Program-made: the position numbers and the translations under genes | In this document: positions 18,156 to 26,845 of the stretch, in pieces | Layout: each line of letters begins with the position of its first letter | Numbering within the stretch: the first letter of the stretch is position 1 | Source of the DNA: Gaetbulibacter sp. 4G1 | GTDB lineage: Bacteria; Bacteroidota; Bacteroidia; Flavobacteriales; Flavobacteriaceae | Direction of reading: 5' to 3' | Assembly (NCBI RefSeq): GCF_002741945.1 | Contig: NZ_MDVN01000008.1 | Location: 1-64,000, forward strand | DNA: 64,000 nucleotides | The notes under the pieces: generated by a model | Database searches by the model: none | What the model was told of the DNA's origin: nothing | What the model saw: the letters and a program-made list of their open reading frames with translations, nothing else

Positions 18156-18188
18156 TTTGAATAAAGAATTTAGAACCTTATAAATTTG
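18156..18188 (+). promoter_or_regulatory. Promoter of the NADH dehydrogenase gene
   Basis: TTTG at 18156-18159, 21 bases, then TAAATTTG at 18181-18188. This fits the Bacteroidota consensus. A second TACCTTTG at 18201-18208 has no -33 partner at the right distance. Confidence 0.65.
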
Positions 18189-18226
18189 CATCTTTAATAG
18201 TACCTTTGTAAAGCAAGCGTTATTTT

Positions 18227-19510
18227 ATGAATATACCTATTACAAGTTTTCCTAGAATTATTATTATTGGCGGCGGTTTTGCCGGTATTGCTTTAGCCAA
18301 AAAATTATCAAAACAAGAGGTGCAAGTGGTGTTATTGGATAAGAACAACTACCATAACTTTCAACCTTTATTATATCAAGTTTCTACTGGCGGATTAGAA
18401 CCAGATTCTATTGCTTATCCTATAAGAAAGGTGTTAAAAGATTTTCCCAACTTCCATTTTAGACTAGCTGACGTTACTGAAGTAGATACTAAAAGTAATA
18501 CAGTTATTACAGATATTGGCAACTTAAAATTTGACTATTTGGTGGTAGCTTCTGGTTCTAAAACTAATTACTTTGGTAATACAGATGTTGAAAAATATAG
18601 TATGGCAATGAAAACCATACCGCAATCTTTAAATTTAAGAAGTTTAATCCTTGAAAATTTTGAAGATGCTTTATTAACTTCTGACCTAAATGAACGTAAC
18701 GCACTAATGAATTTTGTAATTGTTGGTGGCGGTCCAACTGGTGTTGAGTTAGCTGGAGCTTTAGCCGAAATTAAAAAAGGTATTCTTCCAAAAGATTATC
18801 CCGACTTAGATACGCGTTCGGTACAAATAAATGTAATACAATCTAGCGATTGTATCTTAAAAGGAATGAGTGCAAAAGCGTCGCAAAAAGCAGAAGACTT
18901 TTTAGAGAAATTAGGTGTTCATGTATGGAAAAATATAAGGGTTACTAATTATGATGGAAAAACTGTAACCACAAATACCGATTTAACATTTGAAGCTGCA
19001 ACCGTAGTTTGGGCTGCAGGCGTAAAGGGCGCAATTATAAAAGGATTGGATGCAAAAGAATTTGTAACCAGAGGCAATCGCCTTTTAGTAAACGAATTTA
19101 ATCAGGTAAAAGGTTATACTCATATTTTTGCCATAGGAGATATTGCATGTGTTGAAAATGATGATTTTCCAAATGGATTACCAATGATGGCTCAACCAGC
19201 TATTCAACAGGGTAAGCAACTAGGCAATAATATGTTGTTATTAATTGAAGGAAAATCAATGAAGCCATTTGTTTATAAAGACAAAGGAGCAATGGCAACA
19301 ATTGGAAGAAATAAAGCAGTAGTAGATTTGCCTAAATTTAAATTCCAAGGTGCTTTTGCGTGGTATGTTTGGATGTTTGTCCACTTGTTTTTCCTTATAG
19401 GTTTTAGAAACAGGATGGTTGTTTTTATAAATTGGGTTTATAATTATGTGCGCTTTGATAGAGAAGCACGTTTAATTATAAGACCTTTTAAGAAAAAACG
19501 TAAAGTATAG
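18227..19510 (+). CDS. ndh: Type II NADH dehydrogenase (NDH-2)
   Basis: 427 residues. It is a single-subunit, non-proton-pumping NADH:quinone oxidoreductase on the inner face of the membrane. It has an N-terminal FAD Rossmann motif (IIIGGGFAGIALAKKL), the typical NNYHNFQPLLYQV segment, an NAD fold (FVIVGGGPTGVELAGAL) and the second FAD motif IFAIGDIA. The amphipathic to hydrophobic C-terminus (FAWYVWMFVHLFFLIGF) is the membrane-binding end seen in NDH-2. A sulfatase gene starts 36 bases later and may be read together with it. Confidence 0.94.
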   Translation: MNIPITSFPRIIIIGGGFAGIALAKKLSKQEVQVVLLDKNNYHNFQPLLYQVSTGGLEPDSIAYPIRKVLKDFPNFHFRLADVTEVDTKSNTVITDIGNLKFDYLVVASGSKTNYFGNTDVEKYSMAMKTIPQSLNLRSLILENFEDALLTSDLNERNALMNFVIVGGGPTGVELAGALAEIKKGILPKDYPDLDTRSVQINVIQSSDCILKGMSAKASQKAEDFLEKLGVHVWKNIRVTNYDGKTVTTNTDLTFEAATVVWAAGVKGAIIKGLDAKEFVTRGNRLLVNEFNQVKGYTHIFAIGDIACVENDDFPNGLPMMAQPAIQQGKQLGNNMLLLIEGKSMKPFVYKDKGAMATIGRNKAVVDLPKFKFQGAFAWYVWMFVHLFFLIGFRNRMVVFINWVYNYVRFDREARLIIRPFKKKRKV

Positions 19511-19546
19511 TTTAATTCATTTTACACTAATTATAAAACTAAAAAA

Positions 19547-20860
19547 ATGAGTAAGGTTATTAAATTGATAGTGTGTCTTTTAGTTATTATGGTGTTTTCA
19601 TGTGGCTCAAAAGCTATAAAAACAAAACCAAATGTTATACTTATTATGGCAGATGATATGGGTTATGAATGCTTAAGTACTTACGGAAGCACATCATATA
19701 ATACACCTATATTAGATAGTTTAGCGGCTAACGGAATGCAATTTAATAATTGTGTTTCACAACCACTTTGTACGCCTTCAAGAGTAAAAATAATGACAGG
19801 CTTATATAATTATAGAAATTATGATTATTTCGGACATTTAAAAACTGATGCATATACTTTTGGGAATTTAATGCAAGATGCTGATTATGAAACTTGTATT
19901 GCGGGTAAATGGCAATTGAATGGGCTTGCATATAAAGATGAAATTAATGATTGGAATGATAATACAAAGCCAAATAGGTTGGGGTTTGATGAGTATTGTC
20001 TTTGGCAATTAACACATGAACGTAAAGACGGCGGGCGCTTTGCAAACCCTTTAATTGAACAAAACGGCAAACTGTTAGAGAGAAATGAAGATGCGTATGG
20101 ACCAGATATTTTTTCTGATTATATAGTAAATTTTATTGAGCGTAAAAAAGATAAACCCTTCTTTGTTTATTACCCTATGGTATTAGTACATGATCCATTT
20201 GTTCCTACTCCAGATTCTGAAGACTGGAAATACAAAGAAAAGCGATACAAAAATGATACTATTTATTTTAAAGATATGGTCGCTTATACTGATAAAATTG
20301 TAGGTAAGATTACAAACAAATTAAAAGATTTAGAGATACAAGATAATACTATTGTAATTTTTGTAGCAGATAATGGAACACATTACAGCATTCACTCCAA
20401 AACAAAAGAAAGAAATATTCAAGGAGCTAAAGGAAATACTACAGATGGAGGTACACATGTTCCATTAATTGTGTCATGGCCCAAAACTATAAAAAAAGGA
20501 AGTGTGCATAATGATTTAATAGAGTTTAACGATTTTTTTTCTACCCTATCAGATATTACAAAACAGGAAGTAAAACATGATGGTAAAAGTTTTTATTCGT
20601 TATTAAAAGGAGATGCTTACAGCCCAAGAAGTTCAGCTTTTGTACATTATGACCCTAGGTGGGGTAAGAGAGTAAGTCAATATAGAAATCAATTTGTACG
20701 AATTTTAAATTATAAATTATATCAAGATGGTAAGTTTTATAATTTAAATGAAGATATACTAGAAGAGCAGCCATTATCTAACGATTTTCTTACTGAAAAA
20801 GAAATGGAAATTAAGTTTTTTTTAGAAAAAGAGTTAAAGAAGCACCCTAAGTTTAAGTAA
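19547..20860 (+). CDS. Sulfatase (arylsulfatase A type), lipoprotein
   Basis: 437 residues with an SPII signal ending at VFSC (Cys19). The sulfatase fold starts at NVILIMADDMGY. The formylglycine motif is CTPSR with Cys75, followed by KIMTGLYNYRNY, and later AGKWQLNG and FVADNGTHYS. The target ester is unknown. It differs clearly from the sulfatase at 6265-7848 and is shorter. It lies 36 bases after NDH-2 on the same strand, with a convergent DinB-like gene downstream. Maturation would need a formylglycine-generating enzyme encoded elsewhere. Confidence 0.9.
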   Translation: MSKVIKLIVCLLVIMVFSCGSKAIKTKPNVILIMADDMGYECLSTYGSTSYNTPILDSLAANGMQFNNCVSQPLCTPSRVKIMTGLYNYRNYDYFGHLKTDAYTFGNLMQDADYETCIAGKWQLNGLAYKDEINDWNDNTKPNRLGFDEYCLWQLTHERKDGGRFANPLIEQNGKLLERNEDAYGPDIFSDYIVNFIERKKDKPFFVYYPMVLVHDPFVPTPDSEDWKYKEKRYKNDTIYFKDMVAYTDKIVGKITNKLKDLEIQDNTIVIFVADNGTHYSIHSKTKERNIQGAKGNTTDGGTHVPLIVSWPKTIKKGSVHNDLIEFNDFFSTLSDITKQEVKHDGKSFYSLLKGDAYSPRSSAFVHYDPRWGKRVSQYRNQFVRILNYKLYQDGKFYNLNEDILEEQPLSNDFLTEKEMEIKFFLEKELKKHPKFK

Positions 20861-20907
20861 GATATATTTGATTACAGATTAATGTTGAAATAAATATCTA
20901 GCATCCT

Positions 20908-21462
20908 TTATAGATCGTCAGTAAAGTGCCGTATCTCTTTTTCTTTAGCAAACTTTCCTTGATTATATTTTGAAGAATCTCCCTTAGGAATAGATAAAGA
21001 TTGCCATTGGTCGCCTTTGATAAGTTTGCCTAAAAACACCATTTGACCAATATGGTATGAGTAATGCGCTAACTGCCTATTAATAGCCTCAGTAACCGTA
21101 TGTCCTTGGTTTCTAATATAAATAATACGTTCTAGATCTTCATTTTGTAATGGTTTTATAGCATTAAATAAACAAGTCCAACCACTTTCCCATATAGCAA
21201 TTAAATCTTCATTAGATTTAAACGAATCAATAAATTCATCATCGCGATGCCTCCATTCTTTTTCACCATCTTGAGTTAAAAAATTAGTCCATCTACTAAG
21301 CATATTACCAGCAATATGTTTTACCATTATGGCAATACTGTTTGAATCCTCATTACTTTGCCATTGTATGTTTTCAAACGTAAGTTGGCTTAAAGTTTTA
21401 TCACCAAGACTTTTATAATACTCAAACTGTTTAATGATACTTGATAAGTATGATTTTTCCAT
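20908..21462 (-). CDS. DinB-superfamily protein (DUF1572-like)
   Basis: 184 residues, all-helical. The sequence pattern (MVKHIAGNMLSRWTNFLT near residue 46, then NRQLAHYSYHIGQMVFLGK near 130) is that of DUF1572/DinB proteins, with three histidines (near 49, 134 and 138) placed as a metal site. Members of the superfamily are often metal-dependent thiol-processing enzymes, but many have no known activity. A single gene convergent with the sulfatase; no operon partner. Confidence 0.85.
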   Translation of the reverse strand: MEKSYLSSIIKQFEYYKSLGDKTLSQLTFENIQWQSNEDSNSIAIMVKHIAGNMLSRWTNFLTQDGEKEWRHRDDEFIDSFKSNEDLIAIWESGWTCLFNAIKPLQNEDLERIIYIRNQGHTVTEAINRQLAHYSYHIGQMVFLGKLIKGDQWQSLSIPKGDSSKYNQGKFAKEKEIRHFTDDL

Positions 21463-21546
21463 ATAGTAAAAGTAAATCAGAAAGTAATAACTACCAAAAG
21501 ACTAATAATTTTAGCTTACCCATTTTTATACAATGATTTTTAAAAA

Positions 21547-22029
21547 TTATTCTTTTTTAACAAACTTTAAAGCAACACCGTTTATACAATGTCTTTTGCC
21601 AGTAGTGTTTTTTGGGCCATCATTAAAGACATGTCCTAAATGACCACCACAAGTAGCGCAATGCTCTTCAGTTCGAGCATATCCCAAATCGTAATCTGTA
21701 GAAAAACCTACATTGCCATCTATTTCTCTATCAAAACTAGGCCAACCTGTACCAGAGTCAAATTTATGCTTGCTTTTAAACAAAGGCGTGTTGCAGGCTG
21801 CACAATGGTATGTGCCTTCAGAATAATTTTTATTTAATGGGCTTGTAAATGGGCGTTCAGTTCCGGCTTTTCGTAAAACATAAAATTCTTTTTCAGATAA
21901 CTCAGCCTTCCATTCGCTTTCAGTTTTAGTAACTTTAAACGTTTTAGATTCTTTCTTTTCCTTTTTTTGAGCTGTGCTGTTACAACTAATTAACATAGCT
22001 GTAAAACAGAATAAGATTAATTTTTTCAT
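21547..22029 (-). CDS. msrB: Peptide methionine-R-sulfoxide reductase MsrB, lipoprotein form
   Basis: 160 residues from the ATG at 22029. An ATG at 22047 is in frame, but its six extra residues would spoil the signal peptide. The SPII signal ends at LISC (about Cys16), so the enzyme is exported and membrane-anchored. The MsrB domain has two CxxC zinc pairs (CAACNTPLF and CATCGGHLG), the GTGWPSFDREI motif and the catalytic Cys in RHCINGVALKF. It repairs oxidised methionine in envelope proteins. A single gene. Confidence 0.94.
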   Translation of the reverse strand: MKKLILFCFTAMLISCNSTAQKKEKKESKTFKVTKTESEWKAELSEKEFYVLRKAGTERPFTSPLNKNYSEGTYHCAACNTPLFKSKHKFDSGTGWPSFDREIDGNVGFSTDYDLGYARTEEHCATCGGHLGHVFNDGPKNTTGKRHCINGVALKFVKKE

Positions 22030-22197
22030 ATAAATTTTAATAATCAAGGTTTCAATTTTGGTCGTAAGTTATTGAAAAACTTGACAAAATAAGTTGCATT
22101 GCTTTTTTTAATAATAATGTGACTATTAAATAAATGTTGTGTCTAAAAATAAAGGTACAATTTTTGTATTTTTATAAAATATTAAAACCCTATAAAA

Positions 22198-23016
22198 ATG
22201 AAACTAAAAAACACTTTTATAATATTTGGACTAATATTATTGGTTTCTTCGTGTGCTGAAAACCCGTTTACTGGAAAAAAAACGATGGCATTAGTACCAA
22301 ACTCTCAATTATTCCCAACAGCTTTTGCTCAATATGATCAATTTTTAACTGAAAATAAAGTTGTAACAGGAACAAAGGATGCTGCAATGATTACTAGAGT
22401 AGGGCAGCGTATAGCTGTTGCTGCAGAGCGTTGGTTAAATGCTAATGGGCACCAAGGCTATTTAAAAGATTATAAATGGGAGTATAAATTAGTTGATGAT
22501 AAAACTGTAAATGCTTGGTGTATGCCAGGTGGTAAAATAGTTTTTTATACTGGAATATTGCCAATTGCCAAAAGTGAAACAGGCGTAGCTGCTATAATGG
22601 GACATGAAGTTGCTCACGCATTAGCGAATCATGGACAACAACGTATGAGTGCTGCTTATTTACAGCAAGGTGTTGCACTAGCTGGAAATATTGCAATTAA
22701 GGATGAAAAGTCTAGAAACGCTTTTAACCAATATTATGGTATTGGATCTCAAGTAGGTGTTATGCTTCCTTTTAGTAGAAGTCATGAAACTGAGGCTGAT
22801 AAAATTGGGCTGTATTTAATGGCCGTAGCTGGTTATAATCCAGATGAGGCTTCTGAATTATGGAAACGTATGAAAGCTAATAGTGGAGGAAAAGCACCAC
22901 CAGAAATTTTAAGTACGCATCCATCAAACGATTCTCGTATTGCAAATTTAAAGGCTTTAGCGCCTCAAGCAAAAGCGGAGGCAAAAAAGTTTGGTGTAAC
23001 ATCATTTAGAGAATAA
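22198..23016 (+). CDS. M48-family zinc metallopeptidase, lipoprotein
   Basis: 272 residues with an SPII signal ending at VSSC (Cys19), followed by AENPFTGKK, typical of the periplasmic BepA/LoiP-like M48 peptidases. The zinc site is HEVAHALANHG (HExxH), and the third ligand is in SRSHETEADKIG. These enzymes take part in outer-membrane protein quality control. A strong hairpin with T-run follows 34 bases after the stop. Confidence 0.92.
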   Translation: MKLKNTFIIFGLILLVSSCAENPFTGKKTMALVPNSQLFPTAFAQYDQFLTENKVVTGTKDAAMITRVGQRIAVAAERWLNANGHQGYLKDYKWEYKLVDDKTVNAWCMPGGKIVFYTGILPIAKSETGVAAIMGHEVAHALANHGQQRMSAAYLQQGVALAGNIAIKDEKSRNAFNQYYGIGSQVGVMLPFSRSHETEADKIGLYLMAVAGYNPDEASELWKRMKANSGGKAPPEILSTHPSNDSRIANLKALAPQAKAEAKKFGVTSFRE

Positions 23017-23050
23017 ATTTATCTTATTTAAAATATTTGATTACTTTAGG

Positions 23051-23077
23051 AGCTGCTCATAAAAGAGCAGCTTTTTT
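23051..23077 (+). terminator. Terminator that abuts the start codon of the MFS gene
   Basis: Perfect 8-base stem AGCTGCTC (23051-23058) and GAGCAGCT (23065-23072) with loop ATAAAA and then T to 23077. The ATG of the transporter begins at 23078, so the T-run is the immediate translation leader. Confidence 0.82.
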
Positions 23078-24388
23078 ATGAAAACACTTAAAAAGGGGAG
23101 TCAAAAACTTCTTAACGCTTGGGCCTTTTACGATTGGGCAAACTCTGTTTATACACTTACAATAGCATCATCTATTTTTCCCATATTTTACTCGTCTCTA
23201 TTCCTTTCTGAAATTAAAAATGTTCAGGCTTTTGGGATAGAGTTTAAGAGCACTGCATTAATCACTTTTGTAACAGCATTTACGTTTTTAGTAGTAGCTT
23301 TTACATCTCCAATATTATCTGGAATAGCGGATTATGTTGGTAATAAAAAGAATTTTTTAAAGTTCTTTTGTTATTTAGGGAGTGCAGGATGTATAGGTTT
23401 ATATTGGTTTGATATATCTCCTGAGGGTATTCATTTAAGTTTGTTATTTTACTTTATGGGGCTTATTGGATATTGGGGAAGTTTAGTATTTTACAACTCG
23501 TATTTACCAGATATAGCTTTTGAAGAACAGCAAGATGCTATTAGTGCCAAGGGGTTTTCTATGGGATATATTGGTAGTGTGCTTTTACTCATTGTAAATT
23601 TAGTTATGGTAATGGGACAAGATGAAGGTGCGGCTAAAATGCAAATGATGCGTTATTCATTTGTAACAGTTGGAATTTGGTGGGCCTTATTTAGTCAATA
23701 CTCATTTTATTATTTGCCAAAAGGAACTTCATCTGGACATAAGGTAACTCGCGAAGTTGTTTTTAATGGATTAAAAGAATTAAGATTGGTTTGGAAACAA
23801 CTTAAACAAGATTTAAGATTAAAGCGTTATTTATATGCTTTTTTTGTGTTTAGCATGGCGGTACAAACTATTATGCTAGTTGCTGTGTATTTTGGTGAAG
23901 AAGAAATTGATTGGGGAGGAGATAGCGAAAAAACTATGGGATTAATTTTTAGTATTTTAGTTATTCAATTGGTAGCTATCTTGGGAGCTTATTTAACTTC
24001 CAAAGCTTCAAATAAATATGGAAATATTAAAACACTTATTGCTGTAAATTGTATTTGGATGTGTTTATGTTTTTATGCTTATTTTATGGAAACACCTATG
24101 CAGTTTTATATAGCTGCTTCGATAGTAGGTTTGGTGATGGGAGGTATTCAAGCATTGGCAAGATCGACCTACTCTAAGTTTTTACCAGAAACAGAAGATA
24201 CTACCTCATTTTTTAGCTTTTATGATGTTGCCGAAAAAATTGGGATAGTTATTGGTATGGTTATTTTTGCGTTTATAGACCAGATAACAGGAAGTATGAG
24301 AAACGGAATTCTATTCTTGTTTGTTTTCTTTTTAGCCGGAATTATTTTATTGTTTAGAGTGCCGAAAAATCGTATTTTAAATACTTAA
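23078..24388 (+). CDS. MFS transporter, UMF1/Atg22-like family
   Basis: 436 residues with about 12 membrane helices. The N-terminus WAFYDWANSVYTLTIASS is the hallmark of the Atg22-like (UMF1) MFS group. Other family features are GGIQALARSTYSKFLPE and the loop before helix 7. Substrates of bacterial members are not established. The start is unusual: the ATG at 23078 lies directly at the end of the upstream terminator T-run, with no room for a ribosome-binding site. The next in-frame Met would remove the first helices. Confidence 0.88.
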   Translation: MKTLKKGSQKLLNAWAFYDWANSVYTLTIASSIFPIFYSSLFLSEIKNVQAFGIEFKSTALITFVTAFTFLVVAFTSPILSGIADYVGNKKNFLKFFCYLGSAGCIGLYWFDISPEGIHLSLLFYFMGLIGYWGSLVFYNSYLPDIAFEEQQDAISAKGFSMGYIGSVLLLIVNLVMVMGQDEGAAKMQMMRYSFVTVGIWWALFSQYSFYYLPKGTSSGHKVTREVVFNGLKELRLVWKQLKQDLRLKRYLYAFFVFSMAVQTIMLVAVYFGEEEIDWGGDSEKTMGLIFSILVIQLVAILGAYLTSKASNKYGNIKTLIAVNCIWMCLCFYAYFMETPMQFYIAASIVGLVMGGIQALARSTYSKFLPETEDTTSFFSFYDVAEKIGIVIGMVIFAFIDQITGSMRNGILFLFVFFLAGIILLFRVPKNRILNT

Positions 24389-24392
24389 TAAA

Positions 24393-24426
24393 TAAAAAAA
24401 GCCGCTCATTGAGCAGCTTTTTTTAT
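24393..24426. terminator. Bidirectional terminator between MFS and GIN-domain genes
   Basis: A-run, GCCGCTCA paired with TGAGCAGC (one C-A mismatch), then a T-run. It lies between the convergent transporter and surface-protein genes and resembles the terminator at 23051-23077 in its core bases. Confidence 0.82.
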
Positions 24427-24443
24427 TTATTAAGAGCAGGTTA

Positions 24444-25175
24444 TTAATTAGAGATACTACCAGAACCAGCTACTTTTGTATCCTCTTTTTCAGGGTTGCC
24501 TTTATATACAATATCTCCTGAACCAGCAACCCTTGCTTTTATACTTTGGTTACTTACAACTTTTGCATCGCCAGAACCGGCAACTGAAACTTCTGTGTTG
24601 TTAGCTTGTAGATTAAATCCATGAAAGTCTCCAGAGCCAGCAATTTTTGCTTTTAAATTGTTTGTGCTACCTTTTAAAGTTAAATCGCCCGAACCAGATA
24701 TAGAACCTTTAACAGATGTAGCTTTAACATCTAAAATAACATCTCCAGAACCAGCTAGAGCTACATCTAAATTTGTTGCATTTATTACATCCTTGTTCCA
24801 TAAATCTCCAGAACCAGAAAGAGAAACTCTGCTAATATCTTCAAACGGAATTGTGATTTTTATAGTTTTGTTTTTGCTAGACCTTAAGCTTTTACCTTTT
24901 TTTACTTTTACTTTTAAAACGTTGTCTTTTACTTCCGTAACTATATATTCCAATAGGTTTTCTTCTCCCTCAATTTTAATAGTGCCTTCAGTACCACTTA
25001 CTAAAATAAAATCCATAGATCCAGCACATTTTATAGCATCATAGCTATCAGTCGTTCTTGTAACAGTGGTCATGTTTCCATTACCTTTAATAGATTTCCA
25101 TTGTCCGTAAGATGTAGCAACAAAAAGTAAGCTTACTAAAACTAATACGGTTTGTTTTTTAATTAATGTTTTCAT
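24444..25175 (-). CDS. Secreted GIN-domain (DUF2807) repeat protein
   Basis: 243 residues from the ATG at 25175 (MKTLIKKQ...). A longer frame starts at 25223 but would add 16 polar residues before the signal peptide and overlap the upstream gene. The signal peptide ends near SYGQ. The body matches the head GIN domain family of putative adhesins: at least seven copies of [SA]GSG[DS], spaced 18-21 residues (LSGSGDLWN, LAGSGDVIL, ISGSGDLTL, IAGSGDFHG and so on). That spacing suggests one beta-solenoid turn each. It is last in the sigma-factor operon. Confidence 0.88.
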   Translation of the reverse strand: MKTLIKKQTVLVLVSLLFVATSYGQWKSIKGNGNMTTVTRTTDSYDAIKCAGSMDFILVSGTEGTIKIEGEENLLEYIVTEVKDNVLKVKVKKGKSLRSSKNKTIKITIPFEDISRVSLSGSGDLWNKDVINATNLDVALAGSGDVILDVKATSVKGSISGSGDLTLKGSTNNLKAKIAGSGDFHGFNLQANNTEVSVAGSGDAKVVSNQSIKARVAGSGDIVYKGNPEKEDTKVAGSGSISN

Positions 25176-25200
25176 TTGTTCGTTTTTAATTATTGATTGT

Positions 25201-26286
25201 TTAATTTTTAGATAGAGATACACTACCGTAATCTGATTCTATTTTTATAGTATTACCAGAGCTAGCATTTCCATAATGACCTCTATAATATTTACCTGAA
25301 CCACTTACTTTTTTCGTTGAAAACTCTAAACCATCACTACTCTTTAAAGAACCATAGTCTAAATTTACATCAAAATTAAAGTTATAGCTAGAGGCAAAGC
25401 CAATTTTAATACCTACATAATCAGATTTGATAGTTACGTTTCCAGCATTTTCGGTCATGTTGTTTATTTTAATAGCCCCATAATCTGCTTTAAGCGTTAC
25501 GTTTTTATAAACATCTCCAATTATGGTGGTTAAATAGTCACCATTCCCTGTTATATTATTAGCTTTATCTATTTTCATATTTCCATAATCGCAGTTATAT
25601 GATATATCTTCAGCTGTTTCTATTTTAGAGTTGGTATAATCTGCATTTATGCCTATAGTATTTGCTTTTGAAATGGTAAACTCACTATAATCCGCATTAA
25701 TCTTTCCACTCTTTATGTACTCAAAATAACAACCTTTACTATAATCAAAATTTATTGAATTGTTATCTGCAAGAAGTTCTTTAGTAGTTATTTTACCATA
25801 ATCGCAGTTTAAATTTGCTTGACCTTCTAGCTTATCAACATTTATGTTTCCGTAGTCGTTATTTAGAGAAACGCTATTGGTAATAGGGATTTTTACAATG
25901 TAATTTACTTTCATGCTTACTTTGTTTTTTCCTTTCCAATTCCACCACGATTTTGATTTATTATTGAATTTGGTTTTTGCAGATACATTGCTGGAAGAGG
26001 CTTCAAAATCTACTGTAATGTTGTCTAATCTTTCTTGTACCTTTTCTTCATCGTTACCCGTTGTAGTAATTGTTATTTCAAAAACGACTCTGTTCTCGTT
26101 CCAAGTTATAACATCAATGTTTCCATAACTATTATCAACATTTAATGCTGCGTTTGATGTTACTGAGTATTCTTTATTAATTGTTTTTTTCTTAGTGTAC
26201 TTACCCTTGTCCGTTGCTGCTGTAACAAAAAGAGGCAGCATGAATAACACAATTAGTGTTTTAAATTGTAGTGCTAGTTTCATCAT
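25201..26286 (-). CDS. Secreted DUF4097-like beta-solenoid protein
   Basis: 361 residues with a signal peptide ending near VTAA. Eleven DY[G/S/T/L/V] units at roughly 18-22 residue spacing (NDYGNIN, CDYGKIT, ADYSEFT, CDYGNMK and others) indicate a repetitive beta-solenoid like the DUF4097 adhesin-type proteins. No catalytic motif. Two adjacent ATGs (26286 and 26283) are possible starts. Both lie inside the end of the anti-sigma-like gene, so translation is coupled. The product is probably envelope-exposed. A role in the stress response sensed by the operon is inferred. Confidence 0.85.
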   Translation of the reverse strand: MMKLALQFKTLIVLFMLPLFVTAATDKGKYTKKKTINKEYSVTSNAALNVDNSYGNIDVITWNENRVVFEITITTTGNDEEKVQERLDNITVDFEASSSNVSAKTKFNNKSKSWWNWKGKNKVSMKVNYIVKIPITNSVSLNNDYGNINVDKLEGQANLNCDYGKITTKELLADNNSINFDYSKGCYFEYIKSGKINADYSEFTISKANTIGINADYTNSKIETAEDISYNCDYGNMKIDKANNITGNGDYLTTIIGDVYKNVTLKADYGAIKINNMTENAGNVTIKSDYVGIKIGFASSYNFNFDVNLDYGSLKSSDGLEFSTKKVSGSGKYYRGHYGNASSGNTIKIESDYGSVSLSKN

Positions 26287-26827
26287 TTAAGTTTTTAAAT
26301 TGTTTTATTGTATTTATTTGTTTTAATGCGTTTTTTAATAAATCTATTCTATTTTGAAAATTAGAAATCATGGCATAGATAACACGATTGTCATCACCGC
26401 TTACTGCTAAATCATTTTTTAAAGATTCATATTCGGTCTCTAAGGCTTGCATTCTTTGCATGGTATCTTCAATTAATACTTTGGTTTCTGGCGAAGATTC
26501 TTTTTCAATTTTACTTAATTCTTCTGCTATAGTTACAGCAAAAAAATCTTGAGTTTCTGCCATTTTTGGAGATACGCTTGCTAAATCGTTAATTTCTTGG
26601 TTTTGTTGAGAGCCAATAAAAAATGTAATTAATAAAGCAAAAGAGGCGGCTACACCAATTAATGGTTTTAATAAACGACGCCTTTGTTTACCAACTTTAA
26701 CTAGTTGTAGCGCACCATTTTCATTCAATTTTTTTTGAAACCTTTTATCGTGATTTATTGATGGTTCTTCAACATCAAAATCATTTTCTAGTCTTTTAAA
26801 TAATTGATCTATAGTAGTTTTGCTCAT
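26261..26827 (-). CDS. Anti-sigma-factor-like single-pass membrane protein
   Basis: 188 residues with a basic cytoplasmic N-terminal part of about 53 residues, one membrane helix (about 54-72, PLIGVAASFALLITFFIG) and an extracytoplasmic helical or coiled-coil part (about 95-180). It lies 18 bases after the ECF sigma gene, the classic place for its anti-sigma factor. No HCC-type zinc motif is seen, so the call rests on topology and position. It overlaps the next gene by up to 26 bases. Confidence 0.75.
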   Translation of the reverse strand: MSKTTIDQLFKRLENDFDVEEPSINHDKRFQKKLNENGALQLVKVGKQRRRLLKPLIGVAASFALLITFFIGSQQNQEINDLASVSPKMAETQDFFAVTIAEELSKIEKESSPETKVLIEDTMQRMQALETEYESLKNDLAVSGDDNRVIYAMISNFQNRIDLLKNALKQINTIKQFKNLNDETSTTI

Positions 26828-26845
26828 ACTTTTTTATTTTTAATA

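Noticed and set aside
24450-26200. Periodic DNA in the two surface-protein genes as a CRISPR-like or tandem repeat array
   Set aside because: The period reflects repeated protein motifs (GSG and DY units). The DNA units differ too much and keep the reading frame, so no array is present.
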